The notes under the pieces were generated by a model. The model searched no databases. It saw only the letters and a list, made by a program, of their open reading frames with translations, and had not been told where the DNA came from. Both the position numbers and the translations under genes were made by a program. This document shows positions 18,529 to 26,059 of a stretch of 64,000 bases of DNA, piece by piece. Source of the DNA: Roseiarcus sp963784805. GTDB taxonomy: Bacteria; Pseudomonadota; Alphaproteobacteria; Rhizobiales; Beijerinckiaceae. The stretch lies in assembly GCA_963784805.1 (NCBI GenBank), contig CAWASR010000016.1, positions 372,001 to 436,000 on the forward strand. The letters are read 5' to 3'. Within the stretch, counting starts at the first letter, position 1; every line of letters starts with the position of its first letter.

Positions 18529-18789
18529 ATGCCACAGACAAGCAGCCGCTTCTTTGATGATCTTTCTCGCCTTGTGACCGACGCCGCGGGCCTCGCGGAT
18601 GGCGCGCGGAGGGAAGCGCAGACATTCGCGCGAAGCCAGCTGGAGCGGATGATGGCCGGCATGGACTTGGTCAGCCGCGAGGAATTCGAGGCGGTCCGAG
18701 ACATGGCGGCCCGGGCGCGCGACGAGAACGAAAAGCTTGCCGCCAGGATCGCGGCGCTCGAGGGGAGGCTCTCCGAGCCAAGGGCTTGA
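18529..18789 (+). CDS. Ubiquinone biosynthesis accessory factor UbiK-like
   Basis: An 86-residue coiled-coil protein of the BMFP/UbiK family, which helps the UbiJ-centred ubiquinone-synthesis complex and binds membranes. The N-terminus FFDDLSRLVTDAAGLADGARREA is followed by the amphipathic RSQLERMMAGMDLVSREEFEAVRDMA and ends in a coiled coil of ARDENEKLAARIAALE type, with the family's order and length. It begins at ATG 18529. Its neighbour YbjN and nearby rpmF form a familiar alphaproteobacterial neighbourhood. Confidence 0.88.
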   Translation: MPQTSSRFFDDLSRLVTDAAGLADGARREAQTFARSQLERMMAGMDLVSREEFEAVRDMAARARDENEKLAARIAALEGRLSEPRA

Positions 18790-19015
18790 TCGGACTCATG
18801 TTCTAGCACAGAGCCTTGATTCGCTTGGCAGATTCTGTGGACGAAAAAGCTCGCCGCCATTTACGAATCGCGCCGAATCGTCGAGATTGCGGCTGTGCGG
18901 TTGATTCGAGCATCGACGCACGGCGTCGCGAGAGCCGCCGCGTTCTGTCGACCGTTGCCCTCGCGTTTGCGTAGCAGAGTCCTTCTCGTCCGCATCTCAC
19001 GCCGAAAGATTCCAG

Positions 19016-19519
19016 ATGACCTTGATCGAGACTGTCGCCGAGGATCGACCCGAGCATCCCGTCGACGTCGTCGAGCGCCTGGCCGCGATCAACGAGTGGG
19101 CGTTCGACCGCGCCGAGGACGACGAGATATCGATCCTGGTTTCCGGCGCCTGGGCCAATTATGACGTCGCTTTCACTTGGCTGCCGGAAATCGAGTCGCT
19201 CCATGTCAGCTGCTCGTTCGATCTCAAGGCGCCGCCGCGCAAACGCGCGGCGATCGGCGAGCTGACCCAGCTCATCAATGAACAACTGTGGCTCGGCCAT
19301 TTCGATCTGTGGAGCCAGCAGGACCTGGTGATGTTCCGTCATTCCCTCTGCCTGGCCGGCGGCGCGATCGCCAGCGACGCCCAATGCGGCGCGATCGTCA
19401 ACGCGGCGATCAACGCCTGCGAGACCTATTTCCAGGCGTTTCAGTTCGTGCTGTGGGCGGACCGCGAGCCGCGCGAGGCCATGGCCTTCGCGACGTTCGA
19501 GACCCGAGGCGCGGCCTGA
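19016..19519 (+). CDS. YbjN domain-containing protein
   Basis: A 167-residue cytosolic protein of the YbjN/type III chaperone-like fold. Characteristic pieces: DDEISILVSGAWANYDVAF, LHVSCSFDLKAPP, LTQLINEQLWLGHFDLW and the end YFQAFQFVLWADREPREAM. Biochemical role is not known; E. coli YbjN has been linked to stress and motility regulation. Start ATG 19016, downstream of the ubiK-like gene by 226 bp. Confidence 0.88.
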   Translation: MTLIETVAEDRPEHPVDVVERLAAINEWAFDRAEDDEISILVSGAWANYDVAFTWLPEIESLHVSCSFDLKAPPRKRAAIGELTQLINEQLWLGHFDLWSQQDLVMFRHSLCLAGGAIASDAQCGAIVNAAINACETYFQAFQFVLWADREPREAMAFATFETRGAA

Positions 19520-19651
19520 GGGAATTCGACTCTCCTGAAACCGACGGCCTCGGCTATGAGGGCTGGCGTTCCCGAATGATTGCGTGTAAGAGCCCCGCTT
19601 TCATTTCCCCGAAGGCGGCGCCCGACCGCGGCCTCGACTGGAGTTGCAGGA

Positions 19652-19846
19652 ATGGCTGTCCCGAGACGCAAAACATCGCCCTCTCGCCGCGGCATGCGCC
19701 GCTCGGCCGACGCTCTCAAGGCGCCGACCTACGCCGAGGACAAGGACTCGGGCGAGCTTCGGCGTCCCCATCATATCGACCTCAAGACCGGCATGTATCG
19801 CGGCCGTCAAGTGCTCAAGCCGAAGGCGACGACCGGCGAGGCGTGA
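19652..19846 (+). CDS. rpmF: 50S ribosomal protein L32
   Basis: Small basic component of the large ribosomal subunit. The 64-residue protein begins MAVPRRKTSPSRRGMRRS, the invariant L32 start, and continues with HIDLKTGMYRGRQV. It is the zinc-free form: the CxxC pairs of some L32 proteins are absent, as usual in Alphaproteobacteria. GGAG and AGGA lie upstream of ATG 19652. Confidence 0.97.
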   Translation: MAVPRRKTSPSRRGMRRSADALKAPTYAEDKDSGELRRPHHIDLKTGMYRGRQVLKPKATTGEA

Positions 19847-19877
19847 TGACGCCCGATTGTCGCGGCGGATCGATCGA

Positions 19878-19902
19878 AAAGGCCCGGATTCGGGCGGCTT
19901 TA
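19878..19902 (+). terminator. Candidate terminator after rpmF
   Basis: GCCCG-GATT-CGGGC, extendable by AA/TT pairing to AAGGCCCG...CGGGCGGCTT, is followed by TTATTTC. The stem is short and the T-tract interrupted, so efficiency is uncertain, but position and polarity are right. Confidence 0.45.
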
Positions 19903-20277
19903 TTTCATCGGCGCGAAATCGGCTTGATCGGGTGGCTGCGCATATGACCGCCCATCAAGAAGCGTAGGTCGCAAACGACCGGCGCCAGCAGTTGCGTAGA
20001 GCCATTTTCAGCCGCCGATTCCATCATTTCAAAGACTTGCGGCGCCGTTCACAGCCGGCCCTGCCCGCCTCGGTTGCGGCCCGACAGCTCTTGCGCGGGG
20101 CCTCGGCGCCGGCTTCAGCCTCCTATTTCACAAAGAGAATACGCTATCAAGGATTTTGATTTCCCGCAAGATAAATGTCCAATATATTGAAAAGTTCGTC
20201 TTTTCCCAATGGCGACTTGGCGCCTCGGCGGGGGGCGAATGGCGGGGCGGTTTCGACGCCTCGCCTCGAGCGCTTCC
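19903..20277. other. Intergenic stretch between rpmF and the DMT exporter
   Basis: No gene is supported. The right half (20125-20210) is notably AT-rich for this genome (for example TAAATGTCCAATATATTG). It lies downstream of both converging genes, so it is more likely a repeat relic than a promoter. Confidence 0.4.
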
Positions 20278-21162
20278 TCATCGCCCGCGCGATGAGACGA
20301 GGGCTCCGCCGGCGATCAGCGCGCTGGCGAGCGCCAGCGACGGCGTCGCGGGCGCGATTCCCGCCGCCACTAGAATCAGGGTCGAAATGACGGGGGCGGC
20401 GTAGGCCGCCATTCCGAGCAGCCGAATGTCGCCGTGCTTGACCCCAAAATCCCAGACGTAGAATGCAAGGCCGACCGGTCCGAGGCCTAATCCGAGAATG
20501 GCCAGCCATTGCACGGCGCCCGACGGGATTACGGTCGTCTCGAACGCGGCGTGGCAAAGCGCGGCCAGCGCCGCGGTCGCAAGGCAGTAACCGGCGACGG
20601 CCTCGGTCGGGGCCTGTTTCAGGCGCCGGGAGAGCACGGAATAGGCCGACCACACGAAAGCGCAGCAGAGGGCGAGGCCGTAGCCGACCACAGCCAGGCG
20701 GCCGGAGGACGCGAGGTTCGCGCCCCTGGACAGAAACAATGTCGCCGCGCCCGCGAATCCGAGCGTTGCGCCGGCGACATGGCGCATTCGCAGCCGCTCG
20801 CCGGGCAAAGCCGCCGAGAACAACACGATCAAAAGCGGCCAGAGATATGCGATGAGGCTGGCCTGGGCGGGCGGCGCGCGGCGAAGGGCGGCGAAATAGA
20901 GCGCATGATAGCCGAAGAGCCCGCCGATCCCGACGAGCCAGACGCGCCACGGCTGCGCGAGCATCCACAGCCGCCCGCGAGCGACCGTGTAGGCGAGACC
21001 GGAGGCGCCGCCAATGGCGAAGGTGATCGCTGCCAGCTCAAATGGCGGCGCTTCGCCGGAGAGGGCGGTCAACAGCGCCAGGCCCGACCACAGGACGATC
21101 GCTCCGAAGCCAATTAGGGTGGCGTTGACTTTGAGCGGCTCGACCGCCGTGAATTGTCGCAT
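20278..21162 (-). CDS. DMT-family exporter, YddG-like (EamA)
   Basis: A 294-residue inner-membrane carrier with about ten hydrophobic segments in two EamA repeats. The order of motifs, such as GIGGLFGYHALYFAALRRAPPAQASLIAYLWPL and the later FYVWDFGVKHGDIRLLGMAAYAAPVISTL, is that of the YddG group, which exports aromatic amino acids in enteric bacteria. Start ATG 21162 gives the usual short cytoplasmic N-terminus; the upstream 69 codons have no membrane character and no homology. Substrate not provable. Confidence 0.87.
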   Translation of the reverse strand: MRQFTAVEPLKVNATLIGFGAIVLWSGLALLTALSGEAPPFELAAITFAIGGASGLAYTVARGRLWMLAQPWRVWLVGIGGLFGYHALYFAALRRAPPAQASLIAYLWPLLIVLFSAALPGERLRMRHVAGATLGFAGAATLFLSRGANLASSGRLAVVGYGLALCCAFVWSAYSVLSRRLKQAPTEAVAGYCLATAALAALCHAAFETTVIPSGAVQWLAILGLGLGPVGLAFYVWDFGVKHGDIRLLGMAAYAAPVISTLILVAAGIAPATPSLALASALIAGGALVSSRGR

Positions 21163-22239
21163 CAGCCAAGCCTCTTGCGTGTCTCTTTGGCGTTCAAACT
21201 TCACTCGGCCTCCCGAGAGTTCGCAGGCCGCCGACATTCCGGGCCTGGCGCCACTACGAGAAGCCCGGCTTTCGCCGGCGATGGAAACCCGCGCCAAGCC
21301 GTCGCCCGCGACGCAGACCCCAAGCCGACATGGCGTTGAAGCGAAACGGAAGCGGCGCCAACACGTCATTCATGCCAACTTAGCGGAATAGATAGCCATT
21401 GCCGTTTTGAGCCTTTTGAAGAACTTGGCCGGTAGAGGCCCCGATTCCGCAACTCCCAGGCGCACTCCTCCGCTCGGCCGGGCCAGCAGGAAGGCGCTGA
21501 GCCGTGCGCCGCTGTCGAATTCGGCCTTGTTCGCGATGAGATTCATCTTTGTGCGCGACATCGCCGCCCTGCGAAACGGAAACGCGCTGTTTTGGCCTTC
21601 AAAAGCGGGGGGCGTCTGGGAGTTACGTCCCTTTTTCGACCCCCGACCCGTTCTTCAAGTTCCGCGAAGGGCTGGCGCCATTTGGGTCGCGGATTGCGTC
21701 TTTTCAAAACCGGAATCGGTTCCGAGCGGACGCCCATGCCGGGACGTCTTAAGCAAAGCCCATGCGTCGCATTGTACTCAAACCCTTGCCGCAAACCCAC
21801 CCGCGTTCATCCACGCCCTCTCCGCCTAACAGACAGCTTGGGAGTTACGCGATTCCGGCCTTTGAGGTCTTCCAGTGGCGGCGCGAGCAACCCGCGGCGC
21901 TTCCGGAGCACGAAAAAACCATCGTCATCGACCTCTTTTTCGACTAACGATAGCATAAATTCTGATTTATAGAAATCAGCAAATTGGAATAGAATATCTT
22001 GATAACTTTCGACCGCGCCTTAGCTGTCCACGGCGATTCGGGCGTTGCGCGGCGGCCGATCACGCATTCCTGAGCTGTTACAAAGCACTTCTGAGATTAA
22101 CCTAACATTACAAATCTTTCATGATCGCGCCATGGGCCGTTTAGACGGCGGGCGCCATTATGATTCGGCGTCGAGGGCTGGTCGGCGCTCCGCGCAACAT
22201 ATAGGTATGAGACCCACATTGAAGCTCTCGGAGTTTCCA
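21163..22239. other. 1.08-kb intergenic region with dispersed repeat copy B
   Basis: No gene is supported. It contains repeat copy B (21570-21705). A perfect 7-bp hairpin CTGATTT-ATAG-AAATCAG lies at 21962-21979 in an AT-rich patch. The stretch just before the protease gene presumably holds its promoter, but I could not identify one with confidence. Confidence 0.45.
21570..21705 (-). repeat. Dispersed repeat, copy B (inverted relative to copy A)
   Basis: The reverse complement of this block aligns end to end with 2978-3117, sharing GAAAAGACGCAATCCGCGAC, GGGACGTAACTCCC and CAAAACAGCGCGTTTCCG. The small indels relative to copy A break a common reading frame, which argues against a conserved protein. 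Confidence 0.75.
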
Positions 22240-23721
22240 ATGCCACCGCTCCGCCCGTTCCGTTCCGTTCGCGCGACGCTTCTTGGGGCGGCCGCGCTCG
22301 GCGCGCTGGGCTTTGCGGCGTTCGACGGGACGCTCTCGTCCACGCACGCGGTCGCGGCGATCATGGCGCCGAGCGCGGGGCCAGCCTCGTTCGCCGACGT
22401 CGTCGATCGCGTCAGGCCGGCGGTCGTCTCGGTCAAGGTCAAGGTCGCCGAAGACGACTCGGCCGACGACGGGGATTCGCAAATCCTGCCCGATCTGCCG
22501 CAAGGCAGATCATTCTACCACTTTTTCCGCCGCTTCGAGTTCCCCGGACACGGCCAGGGCATGCGCCGCCATCACACGGAGACCGCTCAGGGCTCCGGCT
22601 TCTTCATTTCGGCCGACGGCTATATCGTGACCAACAATCATGTGGTCCAACACGCCACCGAAGTCATGATCATAACCTCGGATGGCAAGACCCTCCCGGC
22701 CAAAGTGATCGGCGTCGACAGCAAGACCGACCTGGCGCTGCTGAAGGTCAAGGAAGGCTCGAACTATCCTTACGTCGCCTTCGCCTCCCAGCCGCCTCGG
22801 GTGGGCGACTGGGTGATCGCGGTCGGCAATCCGTTCGGCCTCGGCGGCACTGTGACCGCGGGCATCGTCTCCGCGCGCGGGCGCGACATCGGCTCGGGCC
22901 CCTATGACGACTTCCTGCAGATCGACGCCCCGGTCAATCACGGCAATTCGGGCGGCCCGACCTTCAATTCCAACGGCGAGGTGGTCGGCGTCAACACCGC
23001 GATCTTCTCGCCGTCGGGCGGCAGCGTCGGCATCGGCTTCGCCATCGCCAGCGACGTCGTCAAGAATGTCGTCGAGCAGCTGAAGGCGAACGGCCTGGTG
23101 ACGCGGGGCTGGATCGGGGTCCAGATTCAGGCCGTGACCCCGGATCTCGCCGACGATCTGGGCCTGAAGAACCCTTCGGGCGCGCTGGTGGCGGAAACGC
23201 AAAAGAACTCGCCCGCCGCCGCTGCGGGGATCAAGAGCGGCGACGTCATCACCGCGGTCGACGGCCAGGCGGCCGCCGATCCGCACGAACTCGCGCGCCG
23301 CATCGCCGCGCTCGGACCGAAGAAGACCGCGACGCTCGACTTGATCCGCAACGGCGCCCCGATGACCGTCGAAGTGACGCTGGGGACCATGCCGATTGAA
23401 AAGGTCGCAAGCGTCGAAGCTAATGGCGAGCGGAGCGTCGAGGGTAAAACCTTGCTCGCCAATCTGGGCTTGACGTTGCGGGCCGCTCATGGACAAGAAG
23501 GCGTGGTGGTGTCCGACATCGATCCGGAAGGCGCCGCGGCTGACCAAGGGCTAAAGGAGGGCGACGTGATCCTCGAGGTCGCGGGCAAGACGGTCAACCA
23601 TCCCTCCGACGTCGCCGAAGCGATTGACGCGGCTAGGAATGAGGGCAAGAGGAGCGTGCTTATGCGCGTGAAGTCGGGCGAGGGCGAGCGCTTCCTCGCC
23701 TTGCCGACGCGCGCTTCCTGA
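22240..23721 (+). CDS. DegP/HtrA-type periplasmic serine protease (Do family)
   Basis: Exported trypsin-fold protease and chaperone for misfolded envelope proteins. A signal segment (about 8-40) is followed by a protease domain with catalytic triad His134 (TNNHVV), Asp164 (KTDLALLKV) and Ser237 (HGNSGGP), then two PDZ domains (about 275-365 and 395-485). The FYHFFRRF Q-linker stretch near residue 95 is typical of alphaproteobacterial DegP. I chose ATG 22240 because CGGAG lies 8 bases upstream and the signal peptide starts there; ATG 22207 is the alternative. The regulator and kinase downstream (219-bp gap) may control envelope stress together with it. Confidence 0.95.
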   Translation: MPPLRPFRSVRATLLGAAALGALGFAAFDGTLSSTHAVAAIMAPSAGPASFADVVDRVRPAVVSVKVKVAEDDSADDGDSQILPDLPQGRSFYHFFRRFEFPGHGQGMRRHHTETAQGSGFFISADGYIVTNNHVVQHATEVMIITSDGKTLPAKVIGVDSKTDLALLKVKEGSNYPYVAFASQPPRVGDWVIAVGNPFGLGGTVTAGIVSARGRDIGSGPYDDFLQIDAPVNHGNSGGPTFNSNGEVVGVNTAIFSPSGGSVGIGFAIASDVVKNVVEQLKANGLVTRGWIGVQIQAVTPDLADDLGLKNPSGALVAETQKNSPAAAAGIKSGDVITAVDGQAAADPHELARRIAALGPKKTATLDLIRNGAPMTVEVTLGTMPIEKVASVEANGERSVEGKTLLANLGLTLRAAHGQEGVVVSDIDPEGAAADQGLKEGDVILEVAGKTVNHPSDVAEAIDAARNEGKRSVLMRVKSGEGERFLALPTRAS

Positions 23722-23940
23722 GTTTCGGCGTCCCTCGATGGACGCCGATAAGAAATGGGCGGAAGGGTTCATGGGCAAGTCCCCAGCCCGGCGCGATGCG
23801 CGCCCTTCCGTTCAAGTCGGCGGTCGCACACTTCCCCGCCCGCGCGACGCCGGCAAGGTGGCGGCAGGTCCTTATCAAGCCCCCCGAGGATCTGCCGCCA
23901 TTCCTATGGTCTCGCGGCGCGGAAAAGTTGTATAGCCGCC

Positions 23941-24624
23941 ATGCGCATCCTCGTTATTGAAGACGACCGTGACGCGGCCGCCTATCTGGTCAAGGCGTTC
24001 CGCGAAGCCGGGCACGTCGTCGATCTGGCCGCCGACGGCGTCACCGGCTACGATATGGCGCTGGAAGGCGGCTACGAGGTTGCTATCGTCGACCGCATGC
24101 TGCCGAAGATGGACGGGCTGACCCTGATCGGCGCCTTGCGCAAGCAGGACAACGAGACCCCCGTCCTGATCCTGTCCGCGCTCGGACAGGTCGACGACCG
24201 CGTAAAGGGCCTGCGCGCGGGAGGCGACGACTACCTCTCCAAGCCATACGCCTTCTCGGAACTTCTGGCCCGGGTCGAGACGCTGGCGCGGCGCCGGCCC
24301 AAGGGGGCGCCCGAGGAGACGGTTTTCCGGGTCGCCGATCTGACCCTCGACCGGCTTTCCCACAAGGTTACGCGCAGGGGCGAGGAAATCGTCCTGCAGC
24401 CTCGCGAGTTCCGTCTGCTCGAATATCTCATGCAGCACGCGGGGCAGGTGGTCACCCGCACCATGCTGCTCGAGCATGTCTGGGACTATCATTTCGATCC
24501 ACAGACAAACGTTATCGATGTGCATGTATCGCGCCTGCGCGCCAAGATCGATCGCGATTTTGACGCGCCGCTGCTGAGCACCGTTCGAGGCGCGGGATAC
24601 ATGATTCGTGACGGCGCTCGGTAA
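23941..24624 (+). CDS. OmpR-family response regulator
   Basis: A 227-residue two-component regulator. The receiver domain (1-120) has the acidic pocket Asp8/Asp9, phospho-acceptor Asp51 in IVDRMLP, and Lys in LSKPY. The winged-helix DNA-binding domain (about 130-225) ends with NVIDVHVSRLRAKID and VRGAGYMI. Its stop overlaps the kinase gene by 17 bp, so the pair is co-translated. The same order, regulator, kinase, glnE, is common in Hyphomicrobiales. Target genes unknown; the adjacent degP-like gene is an attractive candidate. Confidence 0.95.
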   Translation: MRILVIEDDRDAAAYLVKAFREAGHVVDLAADGVTGYDMALEGGYEVAIVDRMLPKMDGLTLIGALRKQDNETPVLILSALGQVDDRVKGLRAGGDDYLSKPYAFSELLARVETLARRRPKGAPEETVFRVADLTLDRLSHKVTRRGEEIVLQPREFRLLEYLMQHAGQVVTRTMLLEHVWDYHFDPQTNVIDVHVSRLRAKIDRDFDAPLLSTVRGAGYMIRDGAR

Positions 24625-26059
24625 GCTTTTTCGCGCCACCGCCTTTCGCCTCGCGCTGGCGATTTTGGCCCTGAGCGCCGTCGGGGCGGGCATCGTGCTC
24701 ACCGTCATCGCCTGGCAGGTCGTCTCCGTCGTCGACGGCGAAATGGCGCAGACGATCGAAGCCGAGGCGAAGGGTCTCGCGGACCAATACGCTCAGGGCG
24801 GCGTAAGACGGCTGGGCTCGGTCATCGAGGCGCGCGCGCGCCAGCCGGGCTCCTCGCTCTATCTGCTGACCGACGCCGCGGGCGAACCGCTCGCCGGCAA
24901 CGTCCAGCAGATCCCTCCCGGCGTCCTGGAGCATCCCGGCTTCGTCGACACGCCCTATCGCACGTTCGGGGGCGTGAATCGCGGGCGGCGCGCGCTGGCG
25001 CGGATCTACGTGCTGCCAGGCGGCTTTCGGCTGCTGATCGGGCATGACCTCGGCGACCGCGGCCGGATCGGCGCGGTGATGGTGCGCGCGCTGGCGATTT
25101 CGCTGGTGTTCTTCGCGGTGCTCGCGGCGGCGGGCGCGCTGTTCGTCGCCCAGCGCGTGCTGCGGCGAATCGACGCCATGAACACTTCGGCGCACGGGAT
25201 CATGGCGGGCGACCTGACACAGCGGCTGCCGGTTTCGGGATCCGGCGACGAACTCGACCGCCTCGCTGAAGGCCTCAACGAGATGCTGGGACGGATCAGC
25301 GAACTGATGCAGGGCCTGCGCGAGGTTTCCGACAACATCGCTCACGACCTGCGCACGCCCCTCACGCGCCTGCGCAACCACGCCGAGTCGGCGCTCGCCT
25401 TCGGCGGCGACGCCGCCGCTTACCGGCAGGCGCTCGAGCAGACGATCGAAGAATCCGACAGCTTGATCAAGATTTTCAACGCGCTGCTGCTGATCGCGCG
25501 TGCGGAAGCGGGCGCGGATCCCGATGCGCTCCAGCGGTTCGACGTCGGGGAGGCGGCCAGAAGCGTGGCTGAGCTCTACGAGCCGATCGCGGAACAGGAG
25601 GGCGTAGCGCTTGCGGTCAGGACCGAGGGCGCGCTGACGATCTGGGGATACCGCGAGCTGATCGGTCAAACCGTCGCCAATCTCGTCGACAACGCGCTCA
25701 AGTACGGCGCGCCGAAGGAGGGCGCCGGGGTCGGCGCAAAGCCGGCTGTCGTCATCGCCGCGCGCCGCGTCGGCGCCTCGGTCGTCTTGACGGTCGCCGA
25801 CACAGGCCCGGGAATCGCGCCTGTCGACCGGTCCCGAGTGCTCGGCCGATTCGTGCGGCTCGAGGGGTCCCGCTCGCGGCCGGGCTCCGGGCTCGGCCTT
25901 TCGCTCGCCGCGGCGGTCGCGCGCATGCATGGCGGCTCGGTCCAACTCGAGGACAACGATCCGGGACTTCGGGTGCGGATCACCCTTCCCGCCGAGCAGG
26001 AGCCGCCGCTGTTGCCGGTCCTGGCCGAGGCGAGCGAGCATGATCGCGACGCTCGCTGA
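24608..26059 (+). CDS. Two-component sensor histidine kinase
   Basis: A 483-residue inner-membrane kinase. It has a transmembrane helix at about 13-40, a periplasmic sensor region to about 155, a second helix about 158-181, and a HAMP domain (about 182-235). The HisKA domain carries phospho-accepting His246 in DNIAHDLRTPL. The ATPase domain has the N box NLVDNALKYG, G1 DTGPGI and G2 GSGLGLSL. Start GTG, overlapping the regulator gene. Its 3' end overlaps the glnE start by 20 bp, so all three are one transcription unit. The signal sensed is not known. Confidence 0.94.
   Translation: MTALGKLFRATAFRLALAILALSAVGAGIVLTVIAWQVVSVVDGEMAQTIEAEAKGLADQYAQGGVRRLGSVIEARARQPGSSLYLLTDAAGEPLAGNVQQIPPGVLEHPGFVDTPYRTFGGVNRGRRALARIYVLPGGFRLLIGHDLGDRGRIGAVMVRALAISLVFFAVLAAAGALFVAQRVLRRIDAMNTSAHGIMAGDLTQRLPVSGSGDELDRLAEGLNEMLGRISELMQGLREVSDNIAHDLRTPLTRLRNHAESALAFGGDAAAYRQALEQTIEESDSLIKIFNALLLIARAEAGADPDALQRFDVGEAARSVAELYEPIAEQEGVALAVRTEGALTIWGYRELIGQTVANLVDNALKYGAPKEGAGVGAKPAVVIAARRVGASVVLTVADTGPGIAPVDRSRVLGRFVRLEGSRSRPGSGLGLSLAAAVARMHGGSVQLEDNDPGLRVRITLPAEQEPPLLPVLAEASEHDRDAR

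Noticed and set aside
21549..21972. Small proteins in the second repeat copy with a similar peptide in the first
   Set aside because: The similarity follows the DNA repeat, and indels shift the frame between copies, so a conserved gene is unlikely.
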